This document shows, in pieces, positions 34,210 to 41,013 of a stretch of 64,000 nt of DNA; position 1 is the first letter of the stretch; each line of letters opens with the position of its first letter. The position numbers were made by a program, and so were the translations under genes. The notes below the pieces were generated by a model, which was not told the origin of the DNA, did not search any database, and worked only from the letters and a program-made list of their open reading frames with translations. The stretch covers positions 1 to 64,000 of the forward strand of contig NZ_AYMU01000016.1 in the NCBI RefSeq assembly GCF_000633395.1, in the 5' to 3' direction. This DNA comes from Pseudomonas sp. PH1b. Lineage in GTDB: Bacteria > Pseudomonadota > Gammaproteobacteria > Pseudomonadales > Pseudomonadaceae.

Positions 34210-35505
34210 CTAGAGATCCAGCAGCGGCGTGCGGGAAAGGATCTCGGGCCCGCGGGCGGTGATCAGCACCTGTTCTTCCAGCTTGACCCCCTGGGCAGCG
34301 CCTTGCTCGCCGATGAAACTCTCCACCGAGACCACCATGTTTTCCTCGAAGTGGCCGTCGTAGCCCCACTCGGCGAAGTCCACGGCGTAGGCCACGCTGG
34401 GGTATTCGTCGACCAGGCCGACACCGTGCAGCATCATCATGTAGCGGTTGTGGCGGTAGCGTTCCGGCACTGCCCAGCAGTGCTCGGCGAACTCGCGGAA
34501 CGAGCAGCCGGGGCGCAGCAGTTCGAGGTTGCGGCCGATCTGCTCGGCGGCGGTTTCCAGCAGCCGGCGCTGCTCGGCCGCCACCGCTTTGCCGGGGCAG
34601 ACGAAGCTGCGGGAGATGTCCGAGAGGTAGCCGCCAGGGCCCACCATGTCGGTGTCGAAGCAGACCATCTCGCCGGCGTCGATGGGCTTGTCCGAGGCGT
34701 CCTGGAACCAGGGGTTGGTGCGCTGACCGGAGTTCAGCAGGCGGCTCTCGGCCCACTCGCCGCCATGGGCCACGTTGGTGCCGTGGAGGATGCTCCACAG
34801 CTGGTTCTCGGTGACCCCCGGCACCAGGCTGTGGCGCATGCGCGCGATGGCCAGGTCGCAGACCGCCATGGACACCCGGTGGCTGGCCACTTCCTCGCGG
34901 CACTTGAGCCGTCGTGCCTGTTCCATCAGGGGCTGGGCGTCGAACAGCTGCAAGCCGTGACCGATCAGCTTGGCACTGCCCAGGGGGTCGCAGCGGTCCA
35001 CCGCCAGGCGGCGGTTGTGGCCAGCGTGTTGCTGCATCAGGGCGGCGATTTCACCGGCCCACTGGCTGGCCTTTTCCTCGACCCTTGGGCCGGCGAGAAA
35101 GTACAGCCAGGGAATCGCCGGGCGGATCTGGTCGATGGTCTCCACGGCCTCGCTGTTGTGCCGGCTGCTGCTGAACTCGAACAGCACCAGCGGGCCCTCG
35201 GTGGCGATGAACACATAGCGGCTGGGGGAGTGCATGACCCACAGGCCGAGGTTGTTGGTGTCGGTGGCGTAGCGGATGTTGATCGGGTCGGCCAGCAGCA
35301 CCCCGGCGTAGTCGTGCTCGCGCAGTTGCTGGCGAATGCGCTCCAGGCGGTAGCGACGCAGGGCCACCCGGTCGATGGCGGCGTGGGCCTGGAGCAGGTC
35401 CGGGTCCACCGGGGCCAGGCGGTGGTCGGTGACGGCGCGGTCCTGGCGAAAGGCCGGCTGCGGGCGTGGGGGCACAGGCTGATGCAACGGTTGACGACTG
35501 TTCAT
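34210..35505 (-). CDS. M24 metallopeptidase-family protein (Xaa-Pro dipeptidase/creatinase-like)
   Basis: A 431-residue pita-bread-fold protein. The N-terminal creatinase-like domain (about 1-190) precedes the catalytic M24 domain (about 195-420). Metal ligands visible are the two Asp in CFDTDMVGPGGYLSDISRSF, His in MMLHGVGLVDEYP, Glu in VVSVESFIGE, and Glu in EEQVLITARG. The family includes Xaa-Pro peptidases, creatinase, ectoine hydrolase and the DMSP lyase DddP, so a non-peptidase role is possible. Its place between a TMADH-like demethylase gene and an amino-acid ABC importer favours cleavage of an N-methylated or proline-type compound. Confidence 0.83.
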   Translation of the reverse strand: MNSRQPLHQPVPPRPQPAFRQDRAVTDHRLAPVDPDLLQAHAAIDRVALRRYRLERIRQQLREHDYAGVLLADPINIRYATDTNNLGLWVMHSPSRYVFIATEGPLVLFEFSSSRHNSEAVETIDQIRPAIPWLYFLAGPRVEEKASQWAGEIAALMQQHAGHNRRLAVDRCDPLGSAKLIGHGLQLFDAQPLMEQARRLKCREEVASHRVSMAVCDLAIARMRHSLVPGVTENQLWSILHGTNVAHGGEWAESRLLNSGQRTNPWFQDASDKPIDAGEMVCFDTDMVGPGGYLSDISRSFVCPGKAVAAEQRRLLETAAEQIGRNLELLRPGCSFREFAEHCWAVPERYRHNRYMMMLHGVGLVDEYPSVAYAVDFAEWGYDGHFEENMVVSVESFIGEQGAAQGVKLEEQVLITARGPEILSRTPLLDL

Positions 35506-35614
35506 GGCGCAACTCCGCAGGGGCCCGCAGCACCGGAATCCAGAGGTGCGGGTCGACAGTGAGGCAGTGAATCAGGTCATGGCCCGGCGCTCTGGTGGCG
35601 CCTGGGCCCCGGGT

Positions 35615-37651
35615 TCAGAGATCCTTGAGCAGCCGCAGGGCGTCGTAGATCGCTGCGTGGGTATTGCGCGACGACACCGCGTCGCCGATTCGGAACAGCT
35701 GGAATTCCCCCTCGGGGTTGTCCGCCACGCTCTGTGGCTGGCCGGCAATCAGTTGCCCGTAGTCCACCGCGCCCTGGTTGCGCGAGCGCGGCAGGAGCTG
35801 GAAATACAGCTCGTCCAGGGGCCGGGTGCCGTGGTTGACCACGATCTGGTCGAACTCCCGGTGTTTTTCCAGGGGCCCGTAGTCGCTGCCCAGGTGGGCG
35901 ATCAGCGTTGTGCCCTGACGCTCCACGCGCTTGAGCCGGTAGGTCACGGTGAAGGTGGTGTCCAGGGTCTGCAGCGAGCGCATGAAGGGCACCAGGTTCA
36001 TGCCCATCACCTCCGGCGCGAAGGCGCGGTCGGGGGTCATGATCTCGGTGCGGGCGCCGCTCAGGGCAATGACTTCCGCAGCCTGCAGGCCGGCGGCGTC
36101 GCCGGCGTCGTCATACACCAGCACATTGCGCCCGGGCTTGATGTCGCCGGAAAGAATGTCCCAGCTCGATACCAGCCACTGGTTGCCCGATTCCAGTACT
36201 TCGGTGTGGGGCAGGCCGCCGGTGGCGATGATCACCAGGTCGGGGCGGTGGGCCAGCACGGTGTCCGGCTCGGCCCAGGTGTTGAAGTGGAACTGCACGC
36301 CCAGGCGTGCGCACTGGGCCATGCGCCAGTCGATGATGCTGAGCATTTCCTTGCGCCGCGGCGAGCGGGCGGTGAGGCGGATCTGCCCGCCGGGCTGGTC
36401 GGCGGCTTCCAGCACCGTCACCTGGTGCCCGCGTTCGCCGGCCACCCGCGCCGCTTCCAGGCCTGCCGGGCCACTGCCGACAATCAGCACCTGGCGCTTG
36501 CGGGTGGCCTTGGGAATCTCGTGGGGCATGGTGGTTTCACGGCCGGTGGCGGCGTTGTGGATGCAGTAGGCGGCGCCACCGTGGTAGATGCGGTCCAGGC
36601 AATAGTTGGCGCCGACGCAGGGGCGGATGTCGGCCTCGCGGCCCTCGATGATCTTGCGCACCAGGTGCGGGTCGGTCATGTGCGCCCGGGTCATGCCTAC
36701 CAGATCCACCAGCCCGCTGGCGATGGCATGGCGCGCGGTGGCCACGTCGGGAATCTTTGCCGCGTGCAGGGTCGGCATGCCGGTGTGGGCGCGCACTTCG
36801 CCGGCGAAATCCAGATGCGGGGCGTTGCGCATGCCCTGGATCGGAATCACGTCGGTGAGCCCGGCATCGGTTTCGATGTGGCCGCGGATCACGTTGAGAA
36901 AATCCACCATGCCGCACTCGCTGAGCAGCTGCGAGATGCGCAGGCCGTCGGCCTTGTCCAGGCCGCCGCTGATCACCTCGTCGGCGGTATAGCGCAGGCC
37001 GACGATGAAGCGGTTGCCGACCCGCTGGCGGATTGCCTTGAGCACGTCGAAGGTGAAGCGCAGGCGATTGTCCAGGGAGCCGCCGTAGGGGCCGTCGAGG
37101 TCGTTGGTCAGGGGCGACCAGAACTGGTCCATCAAGTGGCCGTAGGCTTGCAGTTCGATGCCGTCCAGGCCGGCCGCCTGCATGTGTTCGGCGGCGCTGG
37201 CGTAGTCGCTGATGATGCGTTCGATGTCCCAGTGTTCCAGGCGCTTGGGAAAGGCCCGGTGGGCCGGTTCGCGCTGGTGCGAGGGCGACACCACCGGCAG
37301 CCAGTCGCCCTTGTCCCAGCGGGTGCGGCGGCCCAGGTGGGTGAGCTGGATCATCACTGCGGCGCCGTGCTCGTGGCACTCGTCGGCCAGGGCCTTCATC
37401 CAGGGCACCACTTCTTCCTTGTAGGCCAGGATGTTGTTGAACACTGGCGGGCTGTCCCGGGAAATCGCCGCAGAACCTGCGGTCATGGTCATGGCCACGC
37501 CGGCCTTGGCCCGCTCCACGTGATAGGCCCGATACAACGCCTTGGGCATGCCGTCCTCGGGGTAGGCCGGCTCGTGGGAGGTGGTGATGATGCGGTTGCG
37601 CAGGGTCAGGTGCTTGAGCTGGAACGGTTGCAGAAGCGGGTCGTGGTTCAT
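35615..37651 (-). CDS. TMADH/StcD-like flavin-dependent N-demethylase (old yellow enzyme + FAD/NAD domains)
   Basis: 678 residues. An N-terminal TIM-barrel FMN domain (about 1-340) contains QPFQLKHLTLRNRI, MIQLTHLGRR and GPYGGSLDNRLRF. An Fe-S linker and an FAD/NAD-binding domain (VGSGPAGLEAA from about 391) follow. The size and order match trimethylamine dehydrogenase, dimethylglycine demethylase and N-methylproline demethylase (StcD). In the linker Cys345, Cys351 and Cys363 are present, but the residue aligning with TMADH Cys348 is Ala, so the 4Fe-4S site is altered. It starts the minus-strand cluster with the M24 protein and the ABC importer, and is divergent from a TetR gene. The predicted reaction is removal of an N-methyl group; the substrate is unknown. 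Confidence 0.83.
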   Translation of the reverse strand: MNHDPLLQPFQLKHLTLRNRIITTSHEPAYPEDGMPKALYRAYHVERAKAGVAMTMTAGSAAISRDSPPVFNNILAYKEEVVPWMKALADECHEHGAAVMIQLTHLGRRTRWDKGDWLPVVSPSHQREPAHRAFPKRLEHWDIERIISDYASAAEHMQAAGLDGIELQAYGHLMDQFWSPLTNDLDGPYGGSLDNRLRFTFDVLKAIRQRVGNRFIVGLRYTADEVISGGLDKADGLRISQLLSECGMVDFLNVIRGHIETDAGLTDVIPIQGMRNAPHLDFAGEVRAHTGMPTLHAAKIPDVATARHAIASGLVDLVGMTRAHMTDPHLVRKIIEGREADIRPCVGANYCLDRIYHGGAAYCIHNAATGRETTMPHEIPKATRKRQVLIVGSGPAGLEAARVAGERGHQVTVLEAADQPGGQIRLTARSPRRKEMLSIIDWRMAQCARLGVQFHFNTWAEPDTVLAHRPDLVIIATGGLPHTEVLESGNQWLVSSWDILSGDIKPGRNVLVYDDAGDAAGLQAAEVIALSGARTEIMTPDRAFAPEVMGMNLVPFMRSLQTLDTTFTVTYRLKRVERQGTTLIAHLGSDYGPLEKHREFDQIVVNHGTRPLDELYFQLLPRSRNQGAVDYGQLIAGQPQSVADNPEGEFQLFRIGDAVSSRNTHAAIYDALRLLKDL

Positions 37652-37708
37652 CTTCGTCCCTCAGCAGGTGTATCAGGCGAAATCAACATAGAACCCAATG
37701 TACACCTG

Positions 37709-37725
37709 TGTCAATTAAATCGACA
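37709..37725. promoter_or_regulatory. Candidate TetR operator
   Basis: A 17-base near-perfect palindrome, TGTCAATTAAATCGACA, with one mismatched pair, lying between the demethylase gene and the divergent tetR gene. A second inverted repeat (CAGGTGTA at 37665 and TACACCTG at 37701) flanks it. The location and symmetry fit a TetR-dimer site controlling both promoters. Binding is inferred. Confidence 0.5.
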
Positions 37726-37769
37726 TGAGTGAACATTGCGCCTTGCGAGGGCCTGGGGGAGGGGCTAGG

Positions 37770-38441
37770 ATGCCCTTCATGAAAAATACGACCTCCAGTT
37801 CCAAAAACGACAAAGGCTCGCTGCAGGCCTGGCTCGACGCCGCTTATGAAAGCCTCAAGGAGTCCGGGGTAGACGCGGTGCGGGTGATGCCCCTGGCGAA
37901 GAAACTCAACCTTTCGCGCACCAGCTTCTACTGGTATTTCGAGGACCGCGAAGCCTTGCTCGAAGCCCTGATCGGGCTGTGGAAGAGCAAGAACACCGAC
38001 ACCTTGCTGGCCCACTCCGAGGCCTATGCCGAGTCGATCACCGAGGCCATCCTGAATGTCTTCGACTGCTGGCTGAACCCCGCGCTGTTCGACTCGCAGT
38101 TCGAGTTCGCCATGCGCAGCTGGGCCCTGCAGTCGGCAGACGTGGCCCTGGAGCTGGAGAAGGCCGACGAGCAGCGGGTGCAGGCCTTCAAGCGCATGTT
38201 CCAGCGCTTCGGCATGGGCGAGGACGCGGCCTTTACCCGGGCCCGCTGCATCTACCTGACGCAGATCGGCTACATCAGCCTCAAGACCCAGGAAACCACC
38301 CTGCAGCGCATGCGCTACATCCCGGAGTACCTGCGCATCTTCACCGGCGAAGAACCCCAGCAGCGCGAGCTGGAACGTTTTTACCGGCGCAACGGCCTGT
38401 GCCTGGAGACCCTGCTGGAGCAGGCCCCGGCGCCGGTTTGA
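37770..38441 (+). CDS. TetR-family transcriptional regulator
   Basis: 223 residues. The N-terminal TetR HTH has LQAWLDAAYESLKESGVDAVRV and KKLNLSRTSFYWYFEDREALLEAL (about 15-65). The C-terminal ligand-binding helical domain is typical of the family and ends LLEQAPAPV. The ATG at 37770 is chosen for its GGAGGGG ribosome site; an upstream ATG at 37725 has none. It is divergent from the N-demethylase/M24/ABC operon across 118 bases that hold a palindrome, so it likely represses or controls that operon in response to its substrate. Confidence 0.85.
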   Translation: MPFMKNTTSSSKNDKGSLQAWLDAAYESLKESGVDAVRVMPLAKKLNLSRTSFYWYFEDREALLEALIGLWKSKNTDTLLAHSEAYAESITEAILNVFDCWLNPALFDSQFEFAMRSWALQSADVALELEKADEQRVQAFKRMFQRFGMGEDAAFTRARCIYLTQIGYISLKTQETTLQRMRYIPEYLRIFTGEEPQQRELERFYRRNGLCLETLLEQAPAPV

Positions 38442-38444
38442 GGT

Positions 38445-39311
38445 TCAGCGCAGCAGGGCGCCGCGAAAGGCCGCGCTGAGGGCGCGCAAGGTGTCCGCGG
38501 AGCGTTCGTCGGTGGCGCGGGCGTGCAGCACCACCTCGCTCACCGGCAGCCGTGGCAGGCCCAGGCGTTCAGTCACGTCCTGGGCGCCTGCCGGGGCCAC
38601 GCGCGAAGCCAGGGCGGCGACCCCGAGCCCAGCGCTCACCGCGGCCCCCACGGCCATCACCCCGCCACCGATGAACACCTCGACCCAGGGCCAGCCGGCC
38701 GCGTCCAGGGCCTGCACCGCCAGTTGGCGCACGCCGCAGGGCGCGGCCAGGGTCGCCAGGCGCAGGGGGCTGCCGTGGGTGTGCTGCCAGGTGGCGGCGG
38801 CGAACCAGGCAAAACTTTCCACCACCAGCACTTCGCCATCGTTGCGGGCGCCTTCGTTGCGCACGATCACCGCGTCCAGCTCAGCGCGATCGAAGCGCGC
38901 GGTCAGCTCCCGGGAGGAATCGATGTGCACCTCCAGCAGCAGCAGCGGGTCGTAGCTGGCAATGTGTTGCAGCAACTGCGGCAGGTCGGGGCCGGCCACA
39001 TGGTCGCTGATGCCTACCTGCAAGCGCCGGGGGGCGCTGTTGTGCAACTCCCCCAGGGCCCGCTCGTGAGCCCGCAGCAGTTCCCGCGCGGCCTGGCTGA
39101 AACGCGCACCCGCCGGGGTCAGCCGCACATGGCGCGGGGTGCGTTCCAGCAGGCGCTGGCCGAGGCGCTCTTCAAGGCGCTTGAGCTTGAGGCTGATGGC
39201 CGCCTGGGAGGTGTCCAGGGCCTGGGCCGCCCGGGTGAAACTGGCGAAATCGGCGATCAGCACAAAGGCCTGCACGGTATCGATGTCCAGTGGCTTGCCC
39301 GGCTCTGACAT
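38445..39311 (-). CDS. LysR-family transcriptional regulator
   Basis: 288 residues. The N-terminal winged HTH has DTVQAFVLIADFASFTRAAQALDTSQAAISLKLKRLEERLGQRLLERTPR (about 10-60, shown here in family form with ordinary spacing). The C-terminal substrate-binding domain (about 90-285) contains VGISDHVAG and VAALASRVAP. Start ATG 39311 follows an AAGGA ribosome site. It converges almost end to end with the tetR gene (3-base gap) and is divergent from the DUF4865 gene, which it likely regulates through the palindrome in the 95-base gap. Confidence 0.87.
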   Translation of the reverse strand: MSEPGKPLDIDTVQAFVLIADFASFTRAAQALDTSQAAISLKLKRLEERLGQRLLERTPRHVRLTPAGARFSQAARELLRAHERALGELHNSAPRRLQVGISDHVAGPDLPQLLQHIASYDPLLLLEVHIDSSRELTARFDRAELDAVIVRNEGARNDGEVLVVESFAWFAAATWQHTHGSPLRLATLAAPCGVRQLAVQALDAAGWPWVEVFIGGGVMAVGAAVSAGLGVAALASRVAPAGAQDVTERLGLPRLPVSEVVLHARATDERSADTLRALSAAFRGALLR

Positions 39312-39327
39312 ATTCAATCCTTATCAC

Positions 39328-39347
39328 AGATATATTCGACGATATCT
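39328..39347. promoter_or_regulatory. Candidate LysR-binding palindrome
   Basis: The inverted repeat AGATAT-8 bases-ATATCT lies between the divergent LysR and DUF4865 genes, 17 bases before the LysR start. AT-rich interrupted dyads of this sort are typical LysR sites. Assignment is by position and symmetry only. Confidence 0.4.
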
Positions 39348-39406
39348 TGTTGTAATCATTGGGCCTGCGCAAGCTGGCCACTCCTTAGCTCCCACGGAGT
39401 GTCGCC

Positions 39407-39973
39407 ATGTTTGCCAAACAGTATTCCCATCGCTTGCCGGCCGATTACCCGATGCAGCTGATTCGCCAGCGTGCCGCCGAACGCGGGCCGCTGTGGGATC
39501 GGGTCGAGGGCCTGGTGTTCAAGGTGTTTGCCGGGCGCGAACGGGGTGTCCACGGGGCCACCGAAAACCTCTATGCCTCGATCTACCTGTGGCAGGACGC
39601 GGCCGGCGCCGGGAAGATGCTGATGGGCCCCGGTTTTCAAGGGGTGATCGACTCCTTTGGCCGCCCGCACATCGAATCCTGGCTGCCCCTGGATTGGCGT
39701 CGGGGCCCGGCCGGGCAAGCCCGGGCCCTGTACCGCGAGGTCCAGGCCATCGAGCCAGGGGCGCAGCGCGAGCAGTTGCTGGCCAGCGAGGTGCTGGGCA
39801 ATCAACGACGGGCCCAGGAGCCAGACACCTTCGCCGTGGTCCTGGCCCTGGACCTGCAGGCTTGGCAACTGGTGCGCTTCACGCTTTCGGCGCAGCCACC
39901 TCGGCCACGCCCGGGAAGCGAGTGCTATGAGGTGCTGTACCTGGCGAGGCCCGGGGTGTGCGCAGAACACTGA
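39407..39973 (+). CDS. DUF4865 family protein
   Basis: 188 residues matching the DUF4865 pattern: MFAKQYSHRLPADYPMQLIRQRA at the start, WDRVEGLVFKVFAGRERG, NLYASIYLWQD and FGRPHIESWLPLD. No signal peptide or membrane segment. Genes of this family are commonly found beside a LysR regulator, as here. Function is unknown; the compact alpha/beta pattern recalls small ferredoxin-fold monooxygenases such as EthD-type proteins, but this is a weak resemblance. A bidirectional terminator follows its stop. Confidence 0.8.
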   Translation: MFAKQYSHRLPADYPMQLIRQRAAERGPLWDRVEGLVFKVFAGRERGVHGATENLYASIYLWQDAAGAGKMLMGPGFQGVIDSFGRPHIESWLPLDWRRGPAGQARALYREVQAIEPGAQREQLLASEVLGNQRRAQEPDTFAVVLALDLQAWQLVRFTLSAQPPRPRPGSECYEVLYLARPGVCAEH

Positions 39974-39984
39974 GCTGCGGGGGA

Positions 39985-40008
39985 ACAAGCCCGCCGAGGC
40001 GGGCTTGT
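39985..40008. terminator. Bidirectional intrinsic terminator
   Basis: A perfect 11-bp stem (ACAAGCCCGCC / GGCGGGCTTGT) with a very short loop. It is 12 bases after the DUF4865 stop on the plus strand and 6 bases after the expected stop of the decayed small gene on the minus strand, so it can serve both. Confidence 0.75.
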
Positions 40009-40013
40009 CCGTA

Positions 40014-40161
40014 TCAGCCCTTGCAGTGGGCGTCGTGGCTGCTGCGCGGCGAGCCAGGCGAAACCCAGGCCCAGGCTGTAGCTGAACATCAGGGCCAAGA
40101 GCCCGCCCAGGGCAGTGCTGGGCAGGGAAAGATCGGCCTGTGTGGTAGCGCTATCAGTGAT
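40014..40161 (-). pseudogene. Decayed CbtB-like small membrane protein gene
   Basis: A short reading frame encodes one hydrophobic segment (LGGLLALMFSYSLGLGFAWLAA). A good GGAGG site lies 5 bases before an ATC where a start codon should be; no ATG, GTG or TTG is available. In the starting frame the protein would run through the terminator into the DUF4865 gene. Shifting frame once near CAGCAG gives SSHDAHCKG and a stop at 40014, right before the terminator. The His/Asp/Cys-rich end recalls the metal-binding tail of CbtB cobalt-transport proteins. The total of 148 bases equals 49 codons plus one, consistent with a single-base indel. CbtB identity is tentative, and a genuine ATC start or a sequencing error is possible. 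Confidence 0.45.
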
Positions 40162-40204
40162 TGAAACCTCCAGGGCTGACGCGCCGCGGTGCGGGTGACG
40201 AGCA

Positions 40205-40310
40205 GAGAAACGGGGCCTGGCGTACGGCGACAAGGCCGAATACAGTGGCGCGACCACGCCGGGCTGACAGCGGCTTGCCGTTTCGAAATGTCTGCCTGGT
40301 ACATCTGCAA
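40205..40310 (-). promoter_or_regulatory. Possible cobalamin riboswitch (short or diverged)
   Basis: On the minus strand, upstream of the decayed small gene, the sequence reads AAGCCGCTGTCAGCCCGG … GGTCGCGCCACTGTATTCGG … TACGCCAGGCCCC. This resembles the core CGC-CACTGTRA and the GCCAGG-ACC parts of cobalamin elements, but the 5' GGTGCC box is not clear. Cobalt transport genes in Pseudomonas are often led by such elements. Covariance-model scoring is needed. Confidence 0.4.
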
Positions 40311-40373
40311 TAAAATGCCATATCCGCCCCGGCAGGCTACGCCTCCCTGCCGATAACGCCAGAGTGATGCACT

Positions 40374-40937
40374 GTGCAGGCCACCCGTCTGACCCTGATC
40401 TGCCACGCCCGTACCGCCGCCCAGAAGCAGGCGTGCTTTCCCTTGGACGAACCCCTGGTACTCGACTGGCAGGCCCAGGCCCTGAGCCGCACCGCCGAGC
40501 TCAGGCGTTCGACGCGGGTGCTCTGCGGCCCGGAACTGCGCTGCCGGCAGACGGCCGGCCTGTTCAGCGCCGAAGCCGAGGTACAGGAGGCCTTGCGCGA
40601 TTGCGCCTTCGGCACTTGGCAGGGCCTGTCCATCAGTGCGCTGCAACAACAGCAGCCCGAGGCTCTGCAGGCCTGGCTGGAGGACCCGCATCAGGCTCCA
40701 CCGGGCGGCGAGTCGGTGGCCGGTCTGTGCCAGCGGGTGGCCCAGTGGCTGGAGCAGATGGCCGAGCGCCCGGGGCACTGGCTGGCGGTGACCCATCCCT
40801 TTGTCATCCGCGCGGTGATGCTCCAGGCGCTGCAAGCGCCCTTGGCCAGCTTCAACCTGATCGACATCGAGCCGTTGTCCAGGCTTGACCTGAGTCACGC
40901 CGGCCGCTGGCGCTTGCGCCTGCAGGGTCGTGATTGA
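40374..40937 (+). CDS. Histidine phosphatase family protein (CobC/phosphoglycerate-mutase-like)
   Basis: 187 residues with GTG start at 40374. The N-terminal catalytic motif is modified: LICHARTAAQ instead of the usual RHG. The conserved GPELRCRQTAGLF (second phosphate pocket), CAFGTWQGLSI (the E/D-x-x-xGxW box) and VTHPFVIRAVM with the second catalytic His follow. The histidine-acid pair looks complete (His in CHAR, His in VTHP). Members near cobalt/cobalamin genes are often alpha-ribazole-phosphatase-like or of unknown function. The gene is divergent from the decayed CbtB-like gene, which supports a cobalt or cobalamin link. Exact substrate unknown. Confidence 0.78.
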   Translation: MQATRLTLICHARTAAQKQACFPLDEPLVLDWQAQALSRTAELRRSTRVLCGPELRCRQTAGLFSAEAEVQEALRDCAFGTWQGLSISALQQQQPEALQAWLEDPHQAPPGGESVAGLCQRVAQWLEQMAERPGHWLAVTHPFVIRAVMLQALQAPLASFNLIDIEPLSRLDLSHAGRWRLRLQGRD

Positions 40938-41013
40938 ACCCCGCGACGTCTGGCCCCGGGCCGCGGCTGCTACTTGCCGGGCCTGCCGGCTTCGCGGCAG
41001 CAGGCCGCCGGCT

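Noticed and set aside
35504..37732. A 742-codon plus-strand open frame over the demethylase gene
   Set aside because: It is the antisense shadow of a well-recognised flavoenzyme, with His/Gln/Val-rich low-information sequence.
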